Below, one piece after another: positions 54,005 through 63,405 of a stretch of DNA of 64,000 nt; position 1 is the first letter of the stretch, and the number at the start of each line of letters is the position of its first letter. The translations under genes and the position numbers were made by a program. This DNA comes from Achromobacter denitrificans NBRC 15125. Lineage in GTDB: Bacteria; Pseudomonadota; Gammaproteobacteria; Burkholderiales; Burkholderiaceae_B. The notes beneath the pieces were generated by a model that did no database searches, was not told the DNA's origin, and was given only the letters and a program-made list of their open reading frames with translations. The stretch covers positions 62,001 to 126,000 of the forward strand of contig NZ_BCTQ01000016.1 of the NCBI RefSeq assembly GCF_001571365.1. The letters are read 5' to 3'.

Positions 54005-54310
54005 ATGACTGTTCAAGCTTTGACGCGTGCGTTGTCTGTTGTCTTGTTGCTGGTTCCCGTCGTCGCCAGCGCCAATAGCGGCATGATCCGCTTCAGCGGC
54101 GCCATCATGGAGCCGGCGGCATGCAAGGTCGATATCAAGGGCGGTAGCGGGGGAAAGGGGGCTCCCCGCGTCAACTGCGGGGCGCCCGGCGGCGGGTCGG
54201 CCGTGCCCGCCGGGAACCGCGTCAAGGTGAGCACCAGCGTCTCGTCGGCAGCTTCCTGGCCGGATGACCGAGTGCGGCGCCACAAGGTCGTGACGCTCGA
54301 CTACCTCTGA
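54005..54310 (+). CDS. Short fimbrin-like secreted protein
   Basis: 101 residues. Signal peptide (RALSVVLLLVPVVASANS), then SGMIRFSGAIMEPAACKVDI, which matches the N-terminal strand of type 1 fimbrial subunits (G-x-I-x-F-x-G-x-I, then Cys), a Gly-rich middle with a second Cys (RVNCGAPGG) and the terminal LDYL close to the tyrosine-containing end of pilins. It is about half the normal length of a pilin and has no chaperone/usher genes beside it. AGGAG precedes the ATG. Possibly a decayed or minimal fimbrin; a low-confidence family call. Confidence 0.6.
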   Translation: MTVQALTRALSVVLLLVPVVASANSGMIRFSGAIMEPAACKVDIKGGSGGKGAPRVNCGAPGGGSAVPAGNRVKVSTSVSSAASWPDDRVRRHKVVTLDYL

Positions 54311-54325
54311 CGCGGCCGGGGCCGG

Positions 54326-55516
54326 TCAGAGCAGGCCGCGGATTTCCACGGCCGGATCGACCTCGGCCTCGTAATCCACGCCTTCGACCTCGAAGCCGAA
54401 CAGGCGCAGGAATTCCTGCTTGTAGCCGGCGAAGTCCGTCATCTGGTAGACGTTTTCGCTGGAAACCTGGTCCCACAGCGCCTGCACGCGGGCCTGCACC
54501 GCCGGATCGAGCTCCTTGCGGTCGGCTCGCAGGCGGCCTTCCTCGTCGAGGATCGGCGCGGGTCCGCAAAGACTGTCGCGGTACAGGCCGTAGACCTGTT
54601 CGATGCAGCCTTCGTGGGTGCCTTGCTCCTTCATGACCTTGAAGAGCAGGGACAGGTACAGCGGCATCATCGGGATGGCCGAGCTGGCCTGGGTTACCAC
54701 GGCCTTCAGCACCGAGACGCGGGCATCGCCGCCGCGCGCGGCCAGCTTGGCGCGGATGTCCAGCACCTTCGTGTCCAGGTCCTTCTTGGCGGCGCCGATG
54801 GAGCCGTTCCAGTAGATGTCGTGGGTGATCTTCTCGCCCAGGTAGGTGAACGCCGTGGTGGTGGCGCCTTCGGCCAGCGCGCCGGCCTCCAGCAAGGCGT
54901 CGATCCACATCTGCCAGTCTTCGCCGCCCATGACGGCGACGGTGGCGTCGATCTCCGCCTGGGTGGCCGGTTCCAGCACGGCTTCGCGCACCACTTCGCG
55001 GTCGGTGTCCAGGCCGCGCAGGGTGACGGCGCCGCCGATGGGCTTGAGCGTCGAATTGAAGACTTCCCCGGTCTTCGGGTGCGTGCGGCGCGGGGAGGCC
55101 AGGCTGTAGACCACCTGGTCGACCTGGCCCAGGTCGCGCTTGATGGCCTCGATGACTTTCTGCTTGATCTCGTCGGAGAAGGCGTCGCCGTTGATGCTCT
55201 TGGCGTACAGCCCCTCGGCCTGCGCGTGTTCGTGGAAGGCGGCGGTGTTGTACCAGCCCGCGGAACCGGGCTTGCCGCCTTCGGGCGGGCGCTCGAAGCA
55301 GACGCCCAGCGTCTGCGCGCCACAGGCGAAAGCCGCGCTGATGCGCGCCGCCAGCCCGTAGCCGGTCGAGGCGCCCAGCACCAGCACGCGCTTGGGACCG
55401 CCGGCTATCGGCCCTTGCGCCTTGACGTAGTCGATCTGGTGCTTGACGTTGGCGGCGCAGCCGACGGGGTGGGTGGTGACGCAGATGAAGCCGCGCACAC
55501 GGGGCTTGATGATCAT
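54326..55516 (-). CDS. fabV: Trans-2-enoyl-ACP/CoA reductase FabV
   Basis: 396 residues. Single-polypeptide NADH-dependent enoyl reductase of the FabV type. N-terminal [20 protein letters not shown], nucleotide fold [20 protein letters not shown], and the Y-x8-K active site at Tyr235 and Lys244 ([14 protein letters not shown]). FabV enzymes tolerate triclosan. Start ATG at 55516. It could serve fatty-acid elongation alongside or instead of FabI, which is not in the window. Confidence 0.96.
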   Translation of the reverse strand: MIIKPRVRGFICVTTHPVGCAANVKHQIDYVKAQGPIAGGPKRVLVLGASTGYGLAARISAAFACGAQTLGVCFERPPEGGKPGSAGWYNTAAFHEHAQAEGLYAKSINGDAFSDEIKQKVIEAIKRDLGQVDQVVYSLASPRRTHPKTGEVFNSTLKPIGGAVTLRGLDTDREVVREAVLEPATQAEIDATVAVMGGEDWQMWIDALLEAGALAEGATTTAFTYLGEKITHDIYWNGSIGAAKKDLDTKVLDIRAKLAARGGDARVSVLKAVVTQASSAIPMMPLYLSLLFKVMKEQGTHEGCIEQVYGLYRDSLCGPAPILDEEGRLRADRKELDPAVQARVQALWDQVSSENVYQMTDFAGYKQEFLRLFGFEVEGVDYEAEVDPAVEIRGLL

Positions 55517-55616
55517 GGAGGCCTCGATTCGGGGAATGCCGGGGGACGGGCCCTTGCCGCAAAGCGCCAGGGCGACCCGCATTGTACGGGAGGCGCCCCG
55601 GGCCGGCACCCCGGGG

Positions 55617-56576
55617 TCAGCGGGCGCGGGCGCCGGCCAGCACGGCGGCCGGCGCGCGGCCGCGGCGCCATTCCACCACGCCGATGCAGATGCCGCTGGC
55701 GCAGATGATGGCGATGCCCAGCCAGGTCAGCGCGTCGGGGAAATGGCCCCAGACCAGCCAACCCACCGAGGTGGCGCTGATGATCTGCAGGTAGACGAAC
55801 GGCGCCAGCGTGGAAGCGGGCGCCCGGCGGTAGGCGGCGATCTGGAACAGGTGGCCCAGGCCGCCCGTGATGCCGGTGGAAATCAGCAGCGCCCAGTCGG
55901 TCAGGGACAGGGCCCGCAGCACGGGCAGGGCGGGCGGCAGGATGAAGGGCAGGGCCAGCGTCAGGAAAAGGGTGCCGACCGCGCCGCTCCAGATCAGCGA
56001 GGTGAACGGGTCGTCGCCCGCGACGCGCCGCGTGGCGATGAATTGCACCGCGAAGCAACAGGCGGTGATCAGGCCGAAGATCGTGCCGAGCGGATGCAGG
56101 CCTCCGCCGGGGCGGATCACGATGAGCACGCCGACGAAGGCGACGCCCGCGGCGATGAAGCGCGACAGGCGCGCGGGTTCCTTGAGGACCCAGGGCGCCA
56201 CCGACAGCACCAGGAGCGGGGCGAGGAAGTTGATGGCGGTGGCTTCCGCCTGCGGGATGTAGCTCAGGGTCGTGAAGAACATGAGCGTGGCCAGGAACAT
56301 CGAGCCGCCGCGCAGGATCTGCTCGCGCGGCTTGTTGCTGCGCAATATCCGCAGCCCGCGCGCTGGCAGCACCAGGGCCAGCACCAGCAGCAGGTGCACC
56401 GCGTAGCGGAACCACGACAGCACCAGGAGCGGCACGCCCTCGTTCATCACCCATTTGCCGCTGGCGTCCAGACAGGACAGCGTCCACATCGACAACACCA
56501 ACAGCAGCACCCCGACCATCGGGCCGCGCGCGGCGGGCGCGCCGGAGCGCGTACGACCGTTATCGGCCGGGGTCAT
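55617..56576 (-). CDS. DMT-superfamily (EamA) permease
   Basis: 319 residues, about ten helices in two EamA halves ([24 protein letters not shown] at the start; [43 protein letters not shown] in the second half). Start ATG at 56576 has AGGAG eight bases before. Divergent from a LysR gene 86 bases away. Substrate unknown; distinct in sequence from the DMT permease at 1385. Confidence 0.9.
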   Translation of the reverse strand: MTPADNGRTRSGAPAARGPMVGVLLLVLSMWTLSCLDASGKWVMNEGVPLLVLSWFRYAVHLLLVLALVLPARGLRILRSNKPREQILRGGSMFLATLMFFTTLSYIPQAEATAINFLAPLLVLSVAPWVLKEPARLSRFIAAGVAFVGVLIVIRPGGGLHPLGTIFGLITACCFAVQFIATRRVAGDDPFTSLIWSGAVGTLFLTLALPFILPPALPVLRALSLTDWALLISTGITGGLGHLFQIAAYRRAPASTLAPFVYLQIISATSVGWLVWGHFPDALTWLGIAIICASGICIGVVEWRRGRAPAAVLAGARAR

Positions 56577-56662
56577 TTGAAAACTCCTTATTTTGGGGCA
56601 CTGTTCCAGGGTACTGGCGGGCGGCTGACATGATACGCTCATCGCGCCGGGGGAACAGGCTC

Positions 56663-57568
56663 ATGATCGAATTACGCAATATAGAAACTTTTTTCTGGGT
56701 CGCCACGCTGGGCAGCTTCCGCGCCGCGTCGGAAAAACTCAATACGACCCAGCCTGCGGTATCGCAGCGCATCGCCTCGCTGGAGGCCGACCTGGGCGTG
56801 CTCCTGTTCGAGCGGGACGCGCGCGGCGTCAAGCTGACGGGCAAGGGGCACGAGTTGCTGTCGCATGCCGAGCGCATGCTGCAGGTGCGCCGCGACATGT
56901 TCGAGGCCGCGCGGGAGCAGAACGTCATGAGCGGCACGGTGCGCATCGGCGTGGCCGAGACCATCGTGCAGACCTGGCTGCCCACCCTGATCGAACTGAT
57001 CCATGCGAGCTACCCGGCGCTGGTGCTGGAGATCGAGGTGGACACCACCCACGTGCTGCGCTCGCACCTGATGTCGCGCCAGATCGACCTGGCCTTCCTG
57101 ATGGGGCCGGTGCTGGAGGCCAGGGTCGAGAACCTGCCGCTCTGCACCTATCCGCTGGCCTGGGTGGCCAGCCCGGTGCTGGACCTGGGGCCCGAGCCGC
57201 TGACGCTGGAACGCATCGGCAAGCTGCCCATCATCACGTACCCCTCCAATAGCGCGCCTTACCGCGTGGTCCGCGACATGCTGACGCGCGCCGGCGTGAA
57301 CGCGCCGCGCATGTACGGCAGCGCCTCCATGTCGATGGTGGTGCGCATGACCCAGGACGGCATCGGCACCAGCGTCATCGCGCCGGTGTTCCTGGGCAAG
57401 GAGCTGGCGCGGGGCGAACTGCGCATCCTGCGCGTGGAGGCCGATCCGCTGCCGGAACTGAGCTTCACGGCAACCTGGGTGCAGGGGCCGGACAGCCATG
57501 CCGTGCGCCTGATCGCGCAAATGGCCCAGAAGGTGGCGGCCCAGGCCGGCGACGGCACGCCCTGCTAG
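56663..57568 (+). CDS. LysR-family regulator flanking the TRAP cluster (left)
   Basis: 301 residues. N-terminal IELRNIETFFWVATLGSFRAASEKLNTTQPAVSQRIASLEADLGV helix-turn-helix and effector domain. Highly similar over its whole visible length to the LysR protein at 63406, so the two are paralogues. It precedes the TRAP operon on the same strand and is divergent from the DMT permease. Start ATG at 56663 after GGGAACAGG; a start 11 codons upstream (56630) is possible. Confidence 0.93.
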   Translation: MIELRNIETFFWVATLGSFRAASEKLNTTQPAVSQRIASLEADLGVLLFERDARGVKLTGKGHELLSHAERMLQVRRDMFEAAREQNVMSGTVRIGVAETIVQTWLPTLIELIHASYPALVLEIEVDTTHVLRSHLMSRQIDLAFLMGPVLEARVENLPLCTYPLAWVASPVLDLGPEPLTLERIGKLPIITYPSNSAPYRVVRDMLTRAGVNAPRMYGSASMSMVVRMTQDGIGTSVIAPVFLGKELARGELRILRVEADPLPELSFTATWVQGPDSHAVRLIAQMAQKVAAQAGDGTPC

Positions 57569-57929
57569 GGGCCGTGACCGGGGGGGAACCGGGGCGCGGA
57601 CCCTAGGTGTTTTCCCCAGCAGACGGTGTCCCTTTATTCGTCAGGGATGTGGCGGCGGCCGCGCCGAGTGCCGGGCCGCCGCCCGCAAAGCCGCATGGCC
57701 GCGTCGTTTGCGGAAAACGCGCGCCGCGCCGCGCGCGAGACCCAAGAAATATTTATACCCCCGTATCGCAACATACGATTGGACGCCGCCAGGCCCTGAC
57801 GCTGCAATGGCGGCGCGTGAACAATGATCGCCGCGGGGCTCCTGACTTCCCGATAAGCCATCCGCGCGCGACGAGGATAACGGGATCCCGCGCGCGGCAT
57901 ACCATCCCGCCAGCTAGGAGTTTTTGTCC
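57569..57929 (+). promoter_or_regulatory. Control region upstream of the TRAP operon
   Basis: 361 bases. Contains AAATATTTATA (57748-57758) and, next to it, CGTAT-N6-ATACG (57762-57766 and 57773-57777), a perfect short dyad placed like a regulator site near a promoter. No ORF with recognisable product. Confidence 0.45.
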
Positions 57930-58976
57930 ATGAAGAAGTCTCTTGTGTTCGCCGCCGTCGCCGCCAGCCTGCTGGCCGGCACCGTCCAGGCGCAGGACCT
58001 GCCCAAGACCGAATTGAAGGTCGTGGGAGGCTTGAGCAACCTGACCGCCTACAACGATTACGAAAAGCCGTTCTGGACCAAGACGATCCCCGAGCTTTCC
58101 AAGGGCCAGGTCACGGCCACGATCAAGGGCTTCAACGAAATGGGCCTCAAGGGTCCGGAGTTGCTGCGCCTGATGTCGCAGGGCGTGGTCGAGTTCGGCA
58201 CCGCCACGCTGGCCTACTTCGCCAGCGACAACCCGATCAACGAGGCGATCGACCTGGCCGGCCTGGCGCCGGACGTCAAGACCGCGCGCGCCGTGACCGA
58301 CGCGTTCGAGCCGGTCTACGCCAAGCTGTACGGCGAAGGCAACAACGTCAAGCTGCTGGGCATTTCCACCTACCCGGCGCAGGTGCTGTTCTGCAATGCC
58401 GAGATCAAGGGCCTGGCCGATATCAAGGGCAAGAAGGTCCGCACCAGCAGCCGCACCACCGCCGAGTTCGTCGAGGCGCTGGGCGGTTCCAGCGTGACGA
58501 TGGCGTTCGGTGAAGTGGTGCCGGCGCTGCAGAACAAGGTGGTGGACTGCGCCATCACGGGTTCGCTGTCGGGCTACTCGGCCAAATGGTACGAAGTGTC
58601 CACCCACCTGGTCGCGCTGCCGATCAACTGGAACCAGCAGATCCACGCCGTGAACCAGAAGGCCTGGGACAAGCTGGATCCCAACGTGCGCACGTTCCTG
58701 CAGACCAACGTGAAGACGCTGGTCGACAACATCTGGGACGCCGCCGCGCGCCAGACCCAGGAAGGCTACGACTGCAACACCGGCGCCGCCGCGTGCCCGT
58801 ATCCCGTCAAGGGCAAGATGGTCCTGGTCCAGCCCTCGGACGCCGACCGCGAACTGCTCAAGAAGGTCACGCAGGAAGCCGTGCTGCCCAAGTGGGCGGC
58901 CCGCTGCTCGGCCCAGTGCGTGAAGGACTTCAACGCCACCATCGGCAAGACGCTGGGCGTGGTGGCAAAGAAGTAG
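57930..58976 (+). CDS. dctP: TRAP transporter periplasmic binding protein (DctP family)
   Basis: 348 residues. Signal peptide (LVFAAVAASLLAGTVQAQD), then the DctP fold: LSKGQVTATIKGFNEMGLKGPELLRLMSQGVVEFGTATLAYFA and ADIKGKKVRTSSRTTAEFVEALGGSSVTMAFGEVVPALQNKVVDCAITG. Arg of KVRTSS is the usual carboxylate-binding arginine, so the ligand is probably an organic acid. AGGAG precedes the ATG. Followed by repeats and then dctQM. Confidence 0.95.
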   Translation: MKKSLVFAAVAASLLAGTVQAQDLPKTELKVVGGLSNLTAYNDYEKPFWTKTIPELSKGQVTATIKGFNEMGLKGPELLRLMSQGVVEFGTATLAYFASDNPINEAIDLAGLAPDVKTARAVTDAFEPVYAKLYGEGNNVKLLGISTYPAQVLFCNAEIKGLADIKGKKVRTSSRTTAEFVEALGGSSVTMAFGEVVPALQNKVVDCAITGSLSGYSAKWYEVSTHLVALPINWNQQIHAVNQKAWDKLDPNVRTFLQTNVKTLVDNIWDAAARQTQEGYDCNTGAAACPYPVKGKMVLVQPSDADRELLKKVTQEAVLPKWAARCSAQCVKDFNATIGKTLGVVAKK

Positions 58977-58986
58977 GTCCCCCCCC

Positions 58987-59016
58987 GAAGCGCTGCGCGC
59001 TTCCCCCCCGGGGGGG
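58987..59016 (+). other. Hairpin and C/G homopolymer block after dctP
   Basis: GAAGCGC/GCGCTTC (58987-58993, 58997-59003) followed by seven C and seven G (59003-59016). Strong stem potential between dctP and dctQ; it could stop or slow transcription and stabilise the dctP mRNA 3' end. Confidence 0.6.
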
Positions 59017-59032
59017 CATGCCTGCGGACCGG

Positions 59033-59220
59033 CGGAGCCGGATCCGCGGCATCCCGCTAGGGGATGGCTCGCTGCATGGCGGAGCCGGATCCGCGGCATC
59101 CCGCCTGGGGATGGCCCGCTACATGGCGGAGCCGGATCCGCGGCATCCCGCCGGGGGACGGCCCGCTACATGGCGGAGCCGGATCCGCGGCATCCCGACT
59201 GGGGACGGCTCGTTACATAG
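59033..59220 (+). repeat. Four tandem copies of a 47-bp repeat inside the TRAP operon
   Basis: Copies run 59033-59079, 59080-59126, 59127-59173 and 59174-59220, with a few substitutions each. Every copy starts CGGAGCCGGATCCGCGGC and has two self-complementary parts: GCCGGATCCGCGGC and CATCCC...GGGGATG (or GGGGACG). 47 is not a multiple of three. The array separates dctP from dctQM. Confidence 0.95.
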
Positions 59221-59261
59221 ATGGGGACGCGACCTGGAGTCGACCCCGTAAAGGTTCTTTC

Positions 59262-59882
59262 ATGACTCAATCCGAACACTTCCGCCTGCTCGGCGGCATC
59301 TTGCGGCGCGCCGAGAGTTTCTCGCGCATGGCCGTTTGGGCCGGCGGGGGCTTGACGGTGGCCAGCGTACTGCTGATTTCGTTCGACGTGCTGGCCCGCA
59401 AGTTCCTGGGGTTCACCACCGGCGGCGCCGACGAACTGTCGAGCTATGCCTTCGCCATCAGCACCTCCTGGGCGCTGGCCTTCGCCACGCTGCAGCGCGC
59501 CAACGTGCGCGTGGACGTGCTGTACCAGCACATGCCGGTGCGCGTCGCCGCCGTGCTCGACTGGATTTCGATGGTGGCCCTGGCCATCTTCATGGTCTAC
59601 CTGACCTATTACGCGTCCGAGGTGGTGCAGGCCTCGTGGGCGCAGAAGTCGACCGCCAACACGCCGCTGGCGACCCCGCTGTGGATCCCGCAGGGCCTGT
59701 GGGTGCTGGGCCTGGCCTGGATGTGCGTCACGGTGGCGCTGATGCTGGCGCGCGCTTCGGCGGCGCTGGTGACGGGCGACCTCGAACTGGTCAAGAACAT
59801 TTGCGGCGTGCGTTCGGCACAGGAAGAAGCCGACGACGAAGCCGCCGCCGGCGAGCGCATGGTGAGGGGAGAAACCGCATGA
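59262..59882 (+). CDS. dctQ: TRAP transporter small permease subunit
   Basis: 206 residues, four helices. RMAVWAGGGLTVASVLLISFDVLARKFLGFTTGGADELSSYAFAISTSWALAFATLQRANVRVDVL is the typical DctQ first half. ATG at 59262 with AAAGG eight bases upstream is chosen; a frame opening at 59064 would translate the 47-bp repeats and is rejected. ATGA overlap with dctM. Confidence 0.94.
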   Translation: MTQSEHFRLLGGILRRAESFSRMAVWAGGGLTVASVLLISFDVLARKFLGFTTGGADELSSYAFAISTSWALAFATLQRANVRVDVLYQHMPVRVAAVLDWISMVALAIFMVYLTYYASEVVQASWAQKSTANTPLATPLWIPQGLWVLGLAWMCVTVALMLARASAALVTGDLELVKNICGVRSAQEEADDEAAAGERMVRGETA

Positions 59883-61162
59883 TTTCCACCGCATTGATCC
59901 TGCTCCTGGTGCTGATCGGCCTGTCCATTCCGGTGGGCGCGGCGCTGGGCGTGCTGGGCCTGATACTGGACCCGCTGTTCTCCATGCTGCCGCTGTCGCG
60001 CGCGATCGGCGAAATCTCCTGGAGCACCAATAACGAATTCCTGCTGGTGGCGATTCCGCTGTTCATCATGCTGGGAGAAGTGCTGCTGCGCGCCGGTTTC
60101 GCCGAGCGCATGTACGGCGCCATGAGCCTGTGGCTGTCGTGGCTGCCGGGCGGCCTGATGCACGCGAACATCGGCGCCTCCACGCTGTTCTCGGCCACTT
60201 CGGGCTCCAGCGTGGCCACGGCCGCGACCGTGGGCACCGTCGCCATTCCGCAGATCCGCAAGTACGGCTACAACGAGCCGCTGTTCCTGGGCAGCCTGGC
60301 CGCCGGGGGCACGCTCGGCATCCTGATCCCGCCGTCCATCAACCTGGTCATCTATGGCGTGCTGACGAATTCGTCCGTGCCCAAGCTGTACCTGGCCGGC
60401 ATCATCCCCGGCTTCGCAATGGCCGCGCTGTTCATGCTCACCGTCGTGATCGCGTGCGCGGCCAAGCCGTCCTGGGGCGGCAAGAAGATCCAGGCGACCT
60501 GGGGCCAGCGGCTGGCCAGCCTGGTGCACCTGGCGCCGCCCATGGGCATCTTCTTCCTGGTGGTGGGCTCCATCTACGCCGGCCTGGCGACCCCCACCGA
60601 GGCGGCTGCGCTCGGCGTGCTGGGCGCGCTGATCCTGGCGGCGTGGTTCCGGCGCCTGAGCTGGTCGATGCTGCGCGAAGTCATGGAAGGGACCATGCGT
60701 TCCACGGCCATGATCATGCTGATCGTCATCGCGGCCAGCTTCCTGAACTTCGTCATGTCCGCCACCGGCCTGACCGACGCGCTGACGCAATCGATCACGG
60801 GCCTGGGCCTGTCGCCGGGCTGGATGCTGCTGATCGTGGTGGTGTTCTACCTGGTGCTCGGCTGCTTCATGGAAACGCTGTCCATGATGATCACCACCAT
60901 CCCCATCGTGGCGCCCATCATGATCGGCCTGGGCTTCGACCCCATCTGGCTGGGCATCGTGATCATCATCCTGGTCGAGGCCGCGCTGATCACGCCGCCG
61001 GTCGGGCTGAACCTGTTCGTGGTGCAGAGCCTGCGCAAGAGCGGGTCCATGAACGCGGTGATCGTGGGCAGCCTGCCGTTCGTCGCGGCCATGTTCGTCA
61101 TGCTGGCGCTGCTGGCCTTCTGGCCGGACCTGGCGCTGTGGCTGCCGCGCGTATTCAGTTGA
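59879..61162 (+). CDS. dctM: TRAP transporter large permease subunit
   Basis: 427 residues, about 12 helices. ISWSTNNEFLLVAIPLFIMLGEVLLRAGFAERMY, then GGLMHANIGASTLFSATSGSSVATAATVGTVAIPQI and GGTLGILIPPSINLVIYGVLT are hallmark DctM segments. Forms the Na+-coupled membrane channel with DctQ. Confidence 0.96.
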   Translation: MISTALILLLVLIGLSIPVGAALGVLGLILDPLFSMLPLSRAIGEISWSTNNEFLLVAIPLFIMLGEVLLRAGFAERMYGAMSLWLSWLPGGLMHANIGASTLFSATSGSSVATAATVGTVAIPQIRKYGYNEPLFLGSLAAGGTLGILIPPSINLVIYGVLTNSSVPKLYLAGIIPGFAMAALFMLTVVIACAAKPSWGGKKIQATWGQRLASLVHLAPPMGIFFLVVGSIYAGLATPTEAAALGVLGALILAAWFRRLSWSMLREVMEGTMRSTAMIMLIVIAASFLNFVMSATGLTDALTQSITGLGLSPGWMLLIVVVFYLVLGCFMETLSMMITTIPIVAPIMIGLGFDPIWLGIVIIILVEAALITPPVGLNLFVVQSLRKSGSMNAVIVGSLPFVAAMFVMLALLAFWPDLALWLPRVFS

Positions 61163-61237
61163 CGCGCATTCCTCCAGACACCTTCCGGACGCGGCGGACC
61201 GCCGCGTCGCTTACTCCCTAGTTTCCGCAGGACAGAT

Positions 61238-61921
61238 ATGAAAGCCGTATTCCAGATCGAAGATTCGCAACCGCGCCAGGTTGAGGTCGACTTCAACACC
61301 GTGATCGTCGCCGGCTGGGCCGGGCGCGACATGGCCGCCATCGAGCACCACATCGAGGAGCTGGCCGCCATCGGCGTGCCGCGTCCCAGCAGCGTGCCGC
61401 TGTACTACCGTATCGCCGACAACCAGCTGACCCAGGACGAAACCGTCCAGGCGCTGGGCGAGGATTCCTCGGGCGAAGTCGAGACCTTCGTGTTCGCGGT
61501 GGACGGCGAGATGTACGTCAGCATCGCCTCCGACCACACCGACCGCAAGCTCGAAACCTACAGCGTGGCAATGTCCAAGCAGGTCTGCGTCAAGCCCGTG
61601 GCCCGCCAGGCCTGGCGCCTGGCCGACGTGGCCGACTACTGGGACGAACTGGTCATCCGCTCCTACATCGTCGAGAACGGCGTGGAAGTGCTGTACCAGG
61701 AAGGCCCGCTGGCCTCGCTGCGCACGCCGCAGGACCTGATCGCCGGCTACACCGGCGGCGCCGCGGTGCTGCCGGAAGGCGCCGGCATGACCTGCGGCAC
61801 GGTGGGCGCGATCGGCGGCATCCGCCCGTCGGTCGACTTCACGATGGAATTGCACGATCCGCGCCGCCAGCGCAGCCTGCGTCACCGCTATCATGTCGAA
61901 ACGCTCCCCGTGGTGGCCTGA
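61238..61921 (+). CDS. DUF2848 family protein
   Basis: 227 residues, cytoplasmic, no signal peptide. Begins FQIEDSQPRQVEVDFNTVIVAGWAGRDMAAIEHHIEELAAIGVPRPSSVPLYYRI, a pattern I associate with DUF2848. Related acylpyruvate-hydrolase-like folds have been proposed but no activity is known to me. Position between a TRAP importer and an amidase suggests that it acts on the imported compound or its product. Confidence 0.8.
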   Translation: MKAVFQIEDSQPRQVEVDFNTVIVAGWAGRDMAAIEHHIEELAAIGVPRPSSVPLYYRIADNQLTQDETVQALGEDSSGEVETFVFAVDGEMYVSIASDHTDRKLETYSVAMSKQVCVKPVARQAWRLADVADYWDELVIRSYIVENGVEVLYQEGPLASLRTPQDLIAGYTGGAAVLPEGAGMTCGTVGAIGGIRPSVDFTMELHDPRRQRSLRHRYHVETLPVVA

Positions 61922-62007
61922 GTCCGGCCCCCGGCGCTGATCGCTAGGCGCGCCCACGACGGGCGCGCCGATTCGCACTCATGCCGCGCGGCGGCACTAG
62001 GATGACT

Positions 62008-63357
62008 ATGGTTTCGACCCTGAATGATCTGACCCTGGCCCTGCGAGAGGGCCGTTCGAGCTCGGTGGAGCTCACCGAAGCCGCCCTGGCCCGGGCGCAG
62101 GACGAGGCGGGCGAGGGCGCCCGCGTCTTTACCCGGCTGTATGCAGAGTCGGCGCTGGCGCAGGCGCGCGCCTCCGACACGCTGCGCGCGGCGGGCATCG
62201 TCCGCTCGGCGGTGGAAGGCCTGCCCATCAGCATCAAGGACCTGTTCGACATCGAAGGCGAGACCACGATGGCGGGCTCGGTGGCGCGCGAAGGCGAGCC
62301 GGCGGCCGACGCCAACGCCGAAGTCGTGCAGCGGCTGATCGCGGCGGGCGCGGTCATCATCGGCCGCACCAACATGACCGAATTCGCCTATTCGGGCCTG
62401 GGCATCAACCCCCACTACGGCACGCCCCTGAACCCCTACGACCGCGCCACCGGCCGCATCCCCGGCGGCTCGTCCTCGGGCGCCGCCGTCTCCGTGTCCG
62501 ACGGCATGGCGGCGGCCGCCATCGGTTCGGACACCGGCGGTTCGGTGCGCATTCCCGCGGCGCTTTGCGGCCTGACCGGCTTCAAGCCCAGCGCCTGGCG
62601 CGTGTCCATGGCCGGCGTGCTGCCGCTGTCGGCCAACCTGGATTCCATCGGCCCCATCGCCGCCAGCGTGCGCTGCTGCGCCGAGCTGGACGCCATCCTG
62701 TCCGGCGAGGGCGGCCCGGTGCCCGAGGCGCTGCCGCTGCGCGGCCTGCGGCTTGCCATCCCGACCACGCTGGCGCTGGACGCCATGGACAAGCACGTGT
62801 CCGAAACCTTCGCCGCCGCGGTGCAGCGCCTGAAGGACGCCGGCGCCCTGGTCGACGAGATCGCGATTCCGGAGTTCGCCGAACTGGCGGGCATCAACGC
62901 CAAGGGCGGCTTCACCGCCGCCGAGGCCTGGGCCTGGCACCGCGACCTGATCGCCCGCGCCGGCAAGCGCTACGACCCGCGGGTGGTGTCGCGCATCATG
63001 CGCGGCAAGGACATGGGCGCGGCCGACTATCTCGATCTGCTGGACGCCCGCGAGGCCTGGGTCGCGGCGGTGGACCGCCGCATCGCCGGCTACGACGCGC
63101 TGATCATGCCGACCACGCCCATCGTGGCGCCGGCCGTGGCCGATCTGCAGGCTTCCGACGACGCCTACTACGCCGCCAACGGCCTGATCCTGCGCAATCC
63201 CACGCTGATCAATTTCCTGGATGGCTGCGCGCTGTCGCTGCCGTGCCAGGCGGCCGGCACCGCGCCGGTGGGCCTGATGATCGCCGGCAGCAACGGCGCC
63301 GACCGCCGCATCCTGGCGATCGGCCTGTCGGTGGAGGAACTGTTCGCGGGCCGCTGA
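62008..63357 (+). CDS. Amidase-signature family enzyme
   Basis: 449 residues. The Ser-cisSer-Lys triad is present: Lys77 in PISIKDLFD, Ser155/156 in IPGGSSSGAAVS, nucleophile Ser179 in GSDTGGSVRIPAALCGLTGFKPS. It hydrolyses a linear amide, ureide or similar. Start at 62008 (MVSTLNDL) because AGGA lies five bases before; ATGs at 62002 and 61981 are alternatives. Downstream of DUF2848 and upstream of the second LysR gene. Confidence 0.9.
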   Translation: MVSTLNDLTLALREGRSSSVELTEAALARAQDEAGEGARVFTRLYAESALAQARASDTLRAAGIVRSAVEGLPISIKDLFDIEGETTMAGSVAREGEPAADANAEVVQRLIAAGAVIIGRTNMTEFAYSGLGINPHYGTPLNPYDRATGRIPGGSSSGAAVSVSDGMAAAAIGSDTGGSVRIPAALCGLTGFKPSAWRVSMAGVLPLSANLDSIGPIAASVRCCAELDAILSGEGGPVPEALPLRGLRLAIPTTLALDAMDKHVSETFAAAVQRLKDAGALVDEIAIPEFAELAGINAKGGFTAAEAWAWHRDLIARAGKRYDPRVVSRIMRGKDMGAADYLDLLDAREAWVAAVDRRIAGYDALIMPTTPIVAPAVADLQASDDAYYAANGLILRNPTLINFLDGCALSLPCQAAGTAPVGLMIAGSNGADRRILAIGLSVEELFAGR

Positions 63358-63405
63358 AAGCCTGCGGGGGCTAAGATGACGGCTTCATAGCCGGACGCCG
63401 GTGCC

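Noticed and set aside
59033-59220. CRISPR array
   Set aside because: The copies are contiguous with no unique spacers and there are no cas genes; the same holds for the 14-bp array at 11161.
59064-59882. Longer DctQ reading frame that starts in the 47-bp repeats
   Set aside because: The first 66 codons translate the tandem repeats, and the ATG at 59262 has a ribosome site and matches the family N terminus.
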